From VRUE01 sp035554595 (GTDB taxonomy: Bacteria; Actinomycetota; Thermoleophilia; Solirubrobacterales; 70-9), in assembly GCA_035554595.1 (NCBI GenBank), contig DATMIH010000072.1, forward strand, positions 1 to 26,661: DNA of 26,661 bases, in the 5' to 3' direction. The position numbers and the translations under genes were made by a program. The notes below the pieces were generated by a model. That model ran no database searches. It was given only the letters and a program-made list of their open reading frames with translations, and had not been told where the DNA came from. Below are positions 12,416 to 19,709 of this stretch, piece after piece. Positions within the stretch are counted from its first letter, which is position 1, and every line of letters starts with the position of its first letter.

Positions 12416-13465
12416 ATGAGCAAAACCCCCCGACTACTCGACGACCTCCTTCGTACTCCAGGCCCCTCCGGCTACGAGGCGCGCGCGGCGGCCGCCTGGC
12501 GCGAGGCCGCGTCTTTCGCCACCGTCTCCGCCGACGGGATCGGCTCCTCGGTGGCGCGCGTGGGCGAGGCCTCACCGCTGCTCGCCGTCGTCGGCCACAT
12601 CGACGAGATCGGCCTCGTCATCCGCCACATCGACGAGAAGGGCTTCCTCTGGTTCGCGCCGATAGGAGGATGGGACCCGCAGATCCTGGTCGGCCAGCGG
12701 GTCGAGGTCCAGGGCCCAAACGGAGCGGTGCTCGGCGTGGTCGGGCGCAAGCCCCTGCACCTGCTCGATGCCGAGGCGCGCAAACGGGTCGTCGAGATGA
12801 AGTCCTTGCACATCGACATCGGCGCCGCCGATCGCGACGAGGCCGAGGCGCTGGTGCGGGTCGGCGACTCCGCCGTCATCGCCACCGAGCCCCTCGCCCT
12901 GAGCGGAGATCGCCTCGTCTCGCGCTCGATGGACAACCGGCTTGGCGCCTACGTTGCGCTCGAGGCGCTGCGCCGCTGCCACGAGAGCGGCTCGCTGAAG
13001 GGAAGCTTCGCCGCGATCGCGGCGGTGCAGGAGGAGATCGGCCTCTTCGGCGCCCGCACCTCCGCCTTCAAGGTCCAACCCGACCTGGCGCTGGTCGTCG
13101 ACGTCACCCACGCGACCGACGCCCCGGGGGTCGACGAGAAGGAGCTGGGCAGCCACGCACTCGGTTCCGGGCCGGTGATCTACCGCGGCGCGACCCTCTC
13201 GCCCAAGGTCTCCGAGCTGCTGATCGAGGTCGCCAAGGAGGCCGGCATCGAGCACACGGTCGGCGCCACGGGCAACTCGACCAGCACCGACGCCGACGGC
13301 GTCCAGTTCACCCGCTCGGGCATTCCCACCGGCCTTGTCTCGATCCCCCTGCGCTACATGCACTCACCGGTCGAGATGGTCGACCTCGCCGACGTCGAGG
13401 CCACCGTCGCCCTGATCACCGCCTTCGCCGAGCGGCTTGACGACAACGTCGACCTCAGCCGCTGA
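12416..13465 (+). CDS. M42-family aminopeptidase (dinuclear metal)
   Basis: This 349-residue cytosolic peptidase of the M42 (FrvX/PepA/TET-like) clan releases N-terminal residues from peptides, usually as a large shell-shaped oligomer. Metal and catalytic residues are all visible: His61 in GHIDEIG, bridging Asp173 in SMDNRLG, Glu206-Glu207 in QEEIG, Asp229 in DVTHATD, and the last His in YMHSPVE near the C-terminus. The dimerisation/beta domain occupies ~65-160. ATG 12416 starts the conserved LLDDLLRTPGPSGYE. The promoter is probably the CATACT region about 12 nt upstream. It converges with the diguanylate cyclase gene with 3 nt between stops. Confidence 0.92.
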   Translation: MSKTPRLLDDLLRTPGPSGYEARAAAAWREAASFATVSADGIGSSVARVGEASPLLAVVGHIDEIGLVIRHIDEKGFLWFAPIGGWDPQILVGQRVEVQGPNGAVLGVVGRKPLHLLDAEARKRVVEMKSLHIDIGAADRDEAEALVRVGDSAVIATEPLALSGDRLVSRSMDNRLGAYVALEALRRCHESGSLKGSFAAIAAVQEEIGLFGARTSAFKVQPDLALVVDVTHATDAPGVDEKELGSHALGSGPVIYRGATLSPKVSELLIEVAKEAGIEHTVGATGNSTSTDADGVQFTRSGIPTGLVSIPLRYMHSPVEMVDLADVEATVALITAFAERLDDNVDLSR

Positions 13466-13468
13466 CCG

Positions 13469-14518
13469 TTAGTTCGCCATAAATACCGCGTCACGGCCGT
13501 TGGCCTTGGCTGAGTAAAGGGCGGCGTCAGCGCGAGCGACGAGATCGTCGGTGTTGACGGTGTCGGGCTTGGTCACCGCCGCGCCGATGCTGATCGTCAC
13601 GCCGACGCCGACGGGGCGCCGTTTGCGCACCGCTTGGCGCAGGCGCTCGGCGATCGCGACCGCGTCCACCTCGCTTGCGCCCGGGAGGACGACGAGAATC
13701 TCCTCGCCGCCGATCCGGTAAATCGAGTCGCCGGCCCGCAGCACCGCCCGCATCGTGTAGGCGACGTCCTGCAGGACCACGTCGCCGGCAGCGTGGCCGA
13801 GCTCATCGTTAACCCGCTTGAAGTGGTCGAGGTCGCAGAGCAGCAGCGCGTGGGACTGGCCGCCTTTGCGGCCGTCGCAGGGGGCGCCGTCGAGCTCGGC
13901 GAGGCGCTGCTCGAGCGCGTTGCGGTTGAAGAGTCCGGTGAGGGGATCAAGGGTCGAGCGGCGGCGGTGGGCACGATCGGACTCGACCAGGGCGCCGGAG
14001 AGGATCACGGTGCTGAGGACGAGGGCGACGGTGGCGACCAGGGCCTGGCTGTGAGCCGAGGCGCTCGCCGGGTCGACCGCGACGGTGCTGATCAGGAAGA
14101 CGAGCAGGAGGTAGACCGTGCCGATGACCATGCCCCAGGGGTCGAAGCGCGCCCCCAGGGTGACGGCCGGCAGGGCGAACCACATCAAGACCGGGCTGGT
14201 CGGCCCGCCGCTGGCGATCACCGCGCCTCCGAGCAGCAGCGGCAGCGCCCCCCAGGCGGCCGCCACCCAGAGCCAAGGCCGTTCGCTGGACTGCATGAAG
14301 CGATCGGCGATGACGAAGCCGACGAAACCTGCCGCCAGCGGTGCCAGCCAGAGCCAGCCGATCGCCGGACCGGCTGAGGCAAGCGCCAGGGCAAGGATCG
14401 CGAAGCAGGCAGCGCGGTAGCGGCGCACGCGCTGCTCCATGTCGAGCAGGCGCTCGCGCCGAGCCTCCTTGCGGGCGGCAGCCAGCAGCTCCGGTCTCTG
14501 CATCGAGGTCGCGTTCAC
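13469..14518 (-). CDS. Membrane diguanylate cyclase (GGDEF)
   Basis: This 349-residue protein makes cyclic di-GMP from two GTP. About six membrane helices lie at ~34-180, with no recognisable sensor domain beyond them. They are followed by a complete GGDEF domain: DPLTGLFNR (191-199), CDLDHFKRVND (228-238), active site GGEEI (270-274), and the end ADAALYSAKANGRD. The inhibitory product-binding site RxxD is intact (RAGD, 261-264, five residues before GGEEI). Ile replaces the last Phe of the motif, which is tolerated in active enzymes. The start is GTG 14518; ATG 14503 would lose five residues. It lies 59 nt after the peptidase gene on the same strand and interrupts the usual pepQ-efp adjacency. 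Confidence 0.92.
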   Translation of the reverse strand: MNATSMQRPELLAAARKEARRERLLDMEQRVRRYRAACFAILALALASAGPAIGWLWLAPLAAGFVGFVIADRFMQSSERPWLWVAAAWGALPLLLGGAVIASGGPTSPVLMWFALPAVTLGARFDPWGMVIGTVYLLLVFLISTVAVDPASASAHSQALVATVALVLSTVILSGALVESDRAHRRRSTLDPLTGLFNRNALEQRLAELDGAPCDGRKGGQSHALLLCDLDHFKRVNDELGHAAGDVVLQDVAYTMRAVLRAGDSIYRIGGEEILVVLPGASEVDAVAIAERLRQAVRKRRPVGVGVTISIGAAVTKPDTVNTDDLVARADAALYSAKANGRDAVFMAN

Positions 14519-14577
14519 CCTGTCCCTATCGGCCGAATTGGCCGGCGCAATGAGCGTTGCAGGGGGCCGGCCGGGCG

Positions 14578-15636
14578 CTACTCGACGAGCTGCAGTTGCT
14601 TGGGCAGGCCGCTGAGGTTGCGACAGCCCTCGGCGGTGACGATCACCAGATCCTCGATCCGCACGCCCAATTCCCCTGGCAGGTAGATCCCGGGCTCGAT
14701 CGTCACCACTTCACCGGCCGCGAGCACGTCCTCGGAGCGCGGCGAGAGGCGCGGCTCCTCGTGCACCTCGATGCCGACGCCGTGGCCGAGCCCATGACCG
14801 AAGCGCTCGCCGTGGCCGGCGGCGGCGATCAACTCGCGGGCGGCGCTGTCGACGTCCTCCCCCTTGACCCCCGCCCTGACCGCGCCAAGCGCCGCTTCCT
14901 GGGCCTCGAGCACGGTCGCACAGACCGCGCGCGCGGTCTCGCCCGGCTCGCCGGTGGCGAAGGTGCGGGTGCCATCGGAGCAGTAGCCGTCCAGCTTCGC
15001 GCCCATGTCGAAGACGACCAGCTCACCCCGGCCGATCTCGCGCTCGCCCGGCTCAGCGTGTGGCAGGGCCCCGTTGGGGCCGGCGGCGACGATTGTCGGG
15101 AACGAGGGCTCGGCACCCTGCTCACGCATCCGCGCCTCGGCCGCGCGGGCGACGTCGAGCTCGCTGCGTCCCGCCAGGCCGCGCTCCAGCGAGAAGCGCC
15201 AGATCTCATCGGCGAGCTCGGCCGCGGCGGCGATCGCCGCCAGCTCGTCCTCGTCCTTGACCCGGCGCAGCTTCTCAACCGTGCCGGCGGCGTCCTCGAG
15301 TGTTACGCCGTCAGGCAGTTTCTCTTCCAGGCGCTTCAGCGTGCGCACCGCCATATGGTGGTCCTCGAAGCCCGTCTTGCCGCTGAGCCGGGAGGCGATC
15401 CCGCCCAGCCAGTCGTCGCTGACGGTGACCACGTCCCAGCCCTCGACCTCGGCCTCGGCGCGCTCGGTGTAGCGGAAGTCGGTGAGGAAGACGCGCTGCT
15501 CAGCACCACAGATACAGGCGCCGTTGGTGCCGCCGAAGCCGGTCAGATAGCCGACGTTAACCAGGTTGGTGACGAGCAGGGCGTCGAGCTCGCGCTCGGC
15601 GACGAGGGCGGCGAGGCGGTCGGCGCGGCTCGTCAT
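14578..15636 (-). CDS. Xaa-Pro dipeptidase/aminopeptidase (M24B)
   Basis: A 352-residue "pita-bread" metallopeptidase that cleaves bonds before proline. The N-terminal creatinase-like domain (~1-125) begins SRADRLAALVAERELDALLVTNLVNVGYLTGF. The catalytic domain carries the five metal ligands: the two Asp in VVFDMGAKLDGYCSDGTRTF, His in FGHGLGHGVGIEVHE, and Glu in TIEPGIYLPGELGVRIEDLV (two). ATG 15636 overlaps the aroQ stop by one base (TGATG), giving coupled translation. The longer frame to 15756 only adds Arg-rich noise. The aroQ-pepQ-efp order is common in Gram-positives, which supports the pepQ/papA type; the exact name is left open. Confidence 0.92.
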   Translation of the reverse strand: MTSRADRLAALVAERELDALLVTNLVNVGYLTGFGGTNGACICGAEQRVFLTDFRYTERAEAEVEGWDVVTVSDDWLGGIASRLSGKTGFEDHHMAVRTLKRLEEKLPDGVTLEDAAGTVEKLRRVKDEDELAAIAAAAELADEIWRFSLERGLAGRSELDVARAAEARMREQGAEPSFPTIVAAGPNGALPHAEPGEREIGRGELVVFDMGAKLDGYCSDGTRTFATGEPGETARAVCATVLEAQEAALGAVRAGVKGEDVDSAARELIAAAGHGERFGHGLGHGVGIEVHEEPRLSPRSEDVLAAGEVVTIEPGIYLPGELGVRIEDLVIVTAEGCRNLSGLPKQLQLVE

Positions 15637-16094
15637 CAGCCGGGACCGGCGCCGAGCTCGCGGGCGAGCAGCTCCAGCGCCTCGCGGTAGCCATCGGCGC
15701 CCTTGCCGAAGATCTTGGTCAGCACCAGGCCGTCGAAGACCGAGAGCTTGCGCCACTCATCGCGCGCCTCGACGTCGGATAGGTGAACCTCGACCGCCGG
15801 CACGCCGGCGACGTCGAGTGCGTCGGCGATCGCGCGACTGTAGTGAGACCAGGCGCCGGCGTTGACCAAAGCCGCGTCGGCCTGCTCGGGAACGCGGTGC
15901 AGGTACTCGCAGAACTCGCCCTCGGAGTTGGTCTGGAAGAAGATCGCTTCCAGGTTGAACTCGCGGGCCCAGCGTTCGATCTTGCTCTCCAGCTCGCGCA
16001 GCGAGAGGCCGCCGTAGACAGCCGGGTCGCGGCGGTCGAGGATGTTGAAGTTGACCCCGTGCAGGACGGCGACACGGTTGTGGGAAGTGGTCAT
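15636..16094 (-). CDS. aroQ: Type II 3-dehydroquinate dehydratase
   Basis: AroQ removes water from 3-dehydroquinate to give 3-dehydroshikimate, step three of the shikimate pathway. At 152 residues it has the family's length and dodecamer-forming flavodoxin-like fold. Catalytic and binding parts are visible: HGVNFNILDRRDPAVYGG with Tyr27, FFQTNSEGE (52-60), NAGAWSHYS (78-86, usually NPGAYTHTS), and EVHLSDVEARDEWR with His104 and Arg111. Several positions differ from the consensus (GVNFNILD for GPNLNLLG), so it is a divergent but complete member. ATG 16094 overlaps the aroKB stop as ATGA, and its stop overlaps the peptidase start. Confidence 0.9.
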   Translation of the reverse strand: MTTSHNRVAVLHGVNFNILDRRDPAVYGGLSLRELESKIERWAREFNLEAIFFQTNSEGEFCEYLHRVPEQADAALVNAGAWSHYSRAIADALDVAGVPAVEVHLSDVEARDEWRKLSVFDGLVLTKIFGKGADGYREALELLARELGAGPG

Positions 16095-17620
16095 CGGTAG
16101 AGCTCCTCCACGGCGGCCCTGACCTTAGCCGGATCGACCAGCTGACCGATTTGGGGCGCCCCGGGCTCAGAGAGCAGGACGAAGCCGACCCCGGCTGCTG
16201 TTTTCTTCTTGTCGCGCTGCAGGGCGTCGAGCACGGCGTCGACGGTGATCGCGGAGTCAACGGTGACGGGCAGGCGGTGGCGCTCCAGGATCCCCTCAAC
16301 CTCGTCACGCAGCTCCGGCGCGGCCGAGAGCCGCAACGCCGCGAGCAGACCGAGCCCGACCGCCTCGCCGTGCCGATAGCGCTCGTAGCCGCTCGCCGCC
16401 TCGATCGCGTGCCCGACCGTGTGGCCGAGGTTGAGCACGGCACGCTGGCCCGCGTCGCGCTCGTCGGCAGCGACGACCTCGCACTTGTAGAGGGCGCAGG
16501 AGAAGACCAGCTCTGCAAGCTGCGCGTGGTCGAGCTCGGTTAGGGCCCGGGTGCGCTCCCAGAGCTCGCCACCGGCGAGCAGTCCCGTCTTCAGCAGCTC
16601 GACAAATCCCGCGGCCATCTCCTCCGGCGGCAGGCTGGCCAGCGTCGCCGTGTCGGCGAGGACGGCCGCCGGCAGCTGGTAGGCGCCGGCGTAGTTCTTG
16701 CCCTCGGGCAGGTCCACCCCGGTCTTGCCGCCGTAGGCCGAGTCGACCTGGGCGACCAGGGTGGTCGGCACCTGGACGACCGGGACGCCGCGCTGGTAGA
16801 GGTGGGCGCAGAAGCCGGCCAGGTCGCCGACGACGCCGCCGCCAAGGGCGACGACGTGATCCTCTCGTGTCATCCCAAGGTGAGCCAGCTCGCGCAGTGC
16901 CCGCTCGGCCTCGGCCATCGTCTTCGCCTTCTCGCCGGGCGGCAGGACGACGCGGCCGGCCAGCGGCTCGAGGCGGTCGGCGTAAAGCGGGCCGACGGAC
17001 TCATCGGTGACGCAGAAGCGCCGCCCGGGCAGCGGCCAGCTGCCGGCGCCCAAGAGACCGGGTCCGACGTAGACCGGGTACTCGCCCGAGGCGCTGGTGG
17101 CCCAGAGCAGCTTCGTTCCGGCCGGGAGCTCGGTAAGTCCCGTCAGCGACGGCATCGCGCGGGAGATCAGGCCGCGGTCACCCGGCGGGATGATCGCGTC
17201 GGCCAGGGGCCCGTAGAGCGGTCGCCGCTCCTCGAGCAGGCGCTCGACGTCCTCGGCGTTACTGGCCAGCGGGCGGTCGCTGCGGGCGATCCGCCGCCAG
17301 GCCTCGCGCGCGTCAACCTGCAGCCAGACGACGACGTGGCGCGCGAGAGCCTCGCGCACGCGCTCGGAGAGGACGCTGCCGCCGCCGAGCGCGATCGCGC
17401 CACCGTCAGCCCCCTCCAGCAGCTCGCCGACTACCTCGGCCTCGCGCGCCCGGAAGGCCTCCTCCCCGTCCTCCTCGAAGGCGCGGCGGATCGGCTTGCC
17501 GAAAGCCTTTTCCATCAGATCGTCGATCTCGGTCGTCCGCAGTCCAGCGTCCCGGGCCGCAGCGAGGGCGGTGCTCTTCCCCGCTCCCATAAAGCCGATG
17601 AAGACCAGCGCCGGCTTCAC
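16091..17620 (-). CDS. aroKB: Bifunctional shikimate kinase / 3-dehydroquinate synthase
   Basis: This 509-residue fusion joins two shikimate-pathway enzymes. Residues 1-~160 are shikimate kinase: P-loop GFMGAGKS (9-16), Asp33/Asp34 (EIDDLMEK), the GGG loop (79-81) and the lid Arg in SDRPLAS. Residues ~170-509 are dehydroquinate synthase: LPPGEKAKT (227-233 region), NAD-site GGGVVGDLAGF (260-270), VPTTLVAQVDSAYGGKTGVD (284-303), metal ligands around Glu341, and NLGHTVGHAIE (397-407) with HGEA. Both halves look complete. The start GTG 17620 is 9 nt after AGGAGG, but that site lies in the arm of a strong hairpin. It is in the order aroC-aroKB-aroQ, overlapping aroQ by 4 nt. Confidence 0.95.
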   Translation of the reverse strand: MKPALVFIGFMGAGKSTALAAARDAGLRTTEIDDLMEKAFGKPIRRAFEEDGEEAFRAREAEVVGELLEGADGGAIALGGGSVLSERVREALARHVVVWLQVDAREAWRRIARSDRPLASNAEDVERLLEERRPLYGPLADAIIPPGDRGLISRAMPSLTGLTELPAGTKLLWATSASGEYPVYVGPGLLGAGSWPLPGRRFCVTDESVGPLYADRLEPLAGRVVLPPGEKAKTMAEAERALRELAHLGMTREDHVVALGGGVVGDLAGFCAHLYQRGVPVVQVPTTLVAQVDSAYGGKTGVDLPEGKNYAGAYQLPAAVLADTATLASLPPEEMAAGFVELLKTGLLAGGELWERTRALTELDHAQLAELVFSCALYKCEVVAADERDAGQRAVLNLGHTVGHAIEAASGYERYRHGEAVGLGLLAALRLSAAPELRDEVEGILERHRLPVTVDSAITVDAVLDALQRDKKKTAAGVGFVLLSEPGAPQIGQLVDPAKVRAAVEELYR

Positions 17621-17628
17621 CGGACGCG

Positions 17629-17665
17629 CCCTCCTTTAACCACCTCTGAGGGGGTCAAAGGGGGG
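17629..17665 (-). promoter_or_regulatory. Hairpin hiding the aroKB ribosome-binding site
   Basis: In the aroC-aroKB mRNA, CCUUUGACC (from 17661 to 17653) pairs with GGUUAAAGG (17641 to 17633). Three more G:C pairs follow after one mismatch, making a 13-position stem over an 11-nt loop. The 3' arm contains AAAGGAGGG, the Shine-Dalgarno sequence of aroKB. The stem begins right after the aroC stop (17667), so a ribosome finishing aroC could open it. Confidence 0.45.
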
Positions 17666-17666
17666 T

Positions 17667-18833
17667 TCATCCGCGGAAGTCGATGCGCTTCTTGTAGGCG
17701 TCGACCGCGGCGAGCACGTCGTCGATGTGGTCGCCGCCGAACTTCTCGCGGTAGGTGCGGGCGAGGACGAGGCAGACCATCGCCTCGGCGACCACGGCCG
17801 CGGCCGGGACCACGGTCGAGTCGGTGCGCTCGCGCAGCGCCTGCGCCGGCTCCTTGCTCTCGGTGTCGACCGAGCGCAGCGGCTTGGTCAGGGTCGAGAT
17901 CGGCTTGATCGCGGCGCGCACTGAGAGCGGCAGGCCGTTGGTCATGCCGCCCTCGAGACCGCCGGCGTGGTTGGTCTCGCGGAAGTAACCGCGCTCCTGC
18001 GACCAGAAGATCTCGTCATGGGCCTCCGAGCCCGGGCGGCCGGCGACGTCCCAGGCTTCGCCAATCGAGACGCCCTTGACCGACTGGATCGAGGCGACGG
18101 CGCCGGCGAGACGGCCGTCGAGGCGGTCTTCCCAGGAGATGTGGGAGCCGAGACCCGGGACGAGGCCGAAGGCGCGTACCGCGAAGGTGCCGCCGAGGCT
18201 CTCGTTGGCCTTGCGCAGGCGGTTGATCTCGGCGACCATCGCGGCGCTCGCCTCGGTGTCGAGGCAGCGCACCGGGTCCTCGTCGACCGCGGCGAAATCG
18301 TCGGGCCCGAGATCCTCGCGCTCGGGCGCCTTGACCGAGGCGATCTGAGTGACGTGGCTGTACACGCTGACCCCGAGTGCCGAGAGGAAGCCGCGGGCGA
18401 TCGAACCGGCGGCGACGCGGGCCGCGGTCTCGCGGGCGCTGGCGCGCTCGAGCACGTTGCGGATGTCTTTGTGGCCGTACTTCTGGGCGCCGACGAGGTC
18501 GGCGTGGCCGGGACGCGGCAGGTGGACCTCGTCGACATCGGCGTCGACCGGCCACGGGTTCATCCGCTCCTCCCAGTTGGCGTAGTCGCGGTTGGCGACG
18601 AGGACGGCGATCGGGCTGCCGAGGGTGCGGCCGTGCCGCAGTCCCGAGCGGATCTCGGCCGTGTCGGTCTCGATTTTCATCCGGCCACCTCGGCCATGGC
18701 CGAGCTGGCGGCGCGCCATGTCGGCGTTGAGCGCCTCGCGCTCGAGCTCGAGCCCGGCCGGCATGCCCTCGACGATCGCCACTAGGCCTGGCCCATGGGA
18801 CTCCCCCGCCGTTGTAAATCGGAACGAGCACAT
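17667..18833 (-). CDS. aroC: Chorismate synthase
   Basis: AroC converts EPSP to chorismate, the last shikimate step, and needs reduced FMN. The 388-residue protein shows the three family signatures: GESHGPGLVAIVEGMPAG near the start (10-27), the central RPGHADLVGAQKYGHKDIRNVLERASARETAARVAAG, and the late RTDSTVVPAAAVVAEAM, ending with GGDHIDDVLAAVDAY. ATG 18833 (CSFRFTTAGES) matches the family start; an 85-codon upstream extension of the frame is non-coding. It follows aroE by 82 nt, with a promoter-like region (TATAGC, 18846-18851) and a palindrome in the gap, so it probably begins a new transcript aroC-aroKB-aroQ-peptidase. Confidence 0.96.
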   Translation of the reverse strand: MCSFRFTTAGESHGPGLVAIVEGMPAGLELEREALNADMARRQLGHGRGGRMKIETDTAEIRSGLRHGRTLGSPIAVLVANRDYANWEERMNPWPVDADVDEVHLPRPGHADLVGAQKYGHKDIRNVLERASARETAARVAAGSIARGFLSALGVSVYSHVTQIASVKAPEREDLGPDDFAAVDEDPVRCLDTEASAAMVAEINRLRKANESLGGTFAVRAFGLVPGLGSHISWEDRLDGRLAGAVASIQSVKGVSIGEAWDVAGRPGSEAHDEIFWSQERGYFRETNHAGGLEGGMTNGLPLSVRAAIKPISTLTKPLRSVDTESKEPAQALRERTDSTVVPAAAVVAEAMVCLVLARTYREKFGGDHIDDVLAAVDAYKKRIDFRG

Positions 18834-18865
18834 ACCACGAGCAAGGCTATAGACGGCTGGCCACG

Positions 18866-18886
18866 TTCGCTCTTTGGCAGAGCGAA
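18866..18886. promoter_or_regulatory. Palindrome upstream of aroC, candidate operator
   Basis: TTCGCTCT-TTGGC-AGAGCGAA is a perfect 8-bp inverted repeat with a 5-nt centre. It sits about where the -35 region would be for the TATAGC box at 18846-18851 on the minus strand. It could be a repressor site for the aroC operon or a structured aroE 3' end; no T-run follows on the minus strand. Confidence 0.4.
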
Positions 18887-18915
18887 GCGATTTAATTAGA
18901 AACGATTGCGGACCA

Positions 18916-19707
18916 TCAGCCGCGGGCGGCGGCGCGCATCGTCTCAAGCGGGGCCGGGCGGCCGGTCCAGATTTTGAGTGAGAGAGCGCCCTGCTGGACG
19001 AGGATCTCGATGCCGTCCACCGTGGTGGCGCCAGCCGCAGCGGCGGCGCGCAGCAGGGCCGTGGGCTCGCCGCCATAGACCATGTCAACTACGTTCTGGC
19101 TCGTCGTAAACGCATCTGCGACCAGCGGCAGCTCGGCGAAGGGGTCCTCGCCACCGAGGCCAACCGCCGTCGTGTTGACGATCAGCTCGTAGGCGGTCTG
19201 CTCGGGTGCGGCGACAGTCTCGCCGCCGAGTTCCTCACAGAGGTGCTGGGAGCGCAGCTCGGTGCGGTTCCAGACCTCCACCTCGGCACCCTCACGCAAC
19301 AGGACCCAGACGATTGCACGCGCAGCTCCGCCGGCACCGAGCACCAGCGCCCGCTTGCCGGCGGGCGAGCTGGGGAGCGAGCGCAGGAAGCCCTCGGCGT
19401 CGGTGTTCTCGGCCCTGATCTCGCCACCGTCGAAGACCAGCGTGTTGGCCGCGCCGATCTCGCGGGCAGTCTCCGACAGCTCATCGGCCAGCGACAGCGC
19501 CGCCCCCTTGTGCGGGACCGTCACATTGGCTCCCGCGAAGCCCTCGGTGGACATCGCCCGCACCCGCGGCTCGAAGGCATCGGGAGCGACCTCAATCGCC
19601 TCGTAGCTCCACTCCTCCCCCAGCCCCAGCTCGGCCAGCGCGGCGCTGTGCATCGCCGGCGAGCGTGAGTGGCCGACCGGGTAACCGAGGACGGCAAGCC
19701 GCGGCAC
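18916..19707 (-). CDS. aroE: Shikimate dehydrogenase
   Basis: AroE reduces 3-dehydroshikimate to shikimate with NADPH. The 263-residue protein has the substrate domain GYPVGHSRSPAMHS (8-21) with the two shikimate-binding Ser, ANVTVPHKG (60-68) with catalytic Lys67, and ENTDAEGF with catalytic Asp103. The Rossmann half has GAGGAAR (124-130), and NRT after the next strand (~146-148) is the NADP-specificity motif. The C-terminal GIEILVQQGALSLKIWTG contains the conserved Gln. Start GTG 19707 is 2 nt after the mltG stop, so it ends the mnmA-alaS-ruvX-mltG-aroE run. Confidence 0.95.
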   Translation of the reverse strand: MPRLAVLGYPVGHSRSPAMHSAALAELGLGEEWSYEAIEVAPDAFEPRVRAMSTEGFAGANVTVPHKGAALSLADELSETAREIGAANTLVFDGGEIRAENTDAEGFLRSLPSSPAGKRALVLGAGGAARAIVWVLLREGAEVEVWNRTELRSQHLCEELGGETVAAPEQTAYELIVNTTAVGLGGEDPFAELPLVADAFTTSQNVVDMVYGGEPTALLRAAAAAGATTVDGIEILVQQGALSLKIWTGRPAPLETMRAAARG

Positions 19708-19709
19708 CG

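Noticed and set aside
12348..12575. N-terminal extension of the SDR gene
   Set aside because: Arg-rich antisense of the divergent peptidase gene; the Rossmann fold starts right after GTG 12347.
18834..19088. N-terminal extension of aroC by 85 codons
   Set aside because: The extra residues are Pro/Arg/Ser-rich, overlap the aroE gene and the promoter region, and family members begin at the chosen ATG.
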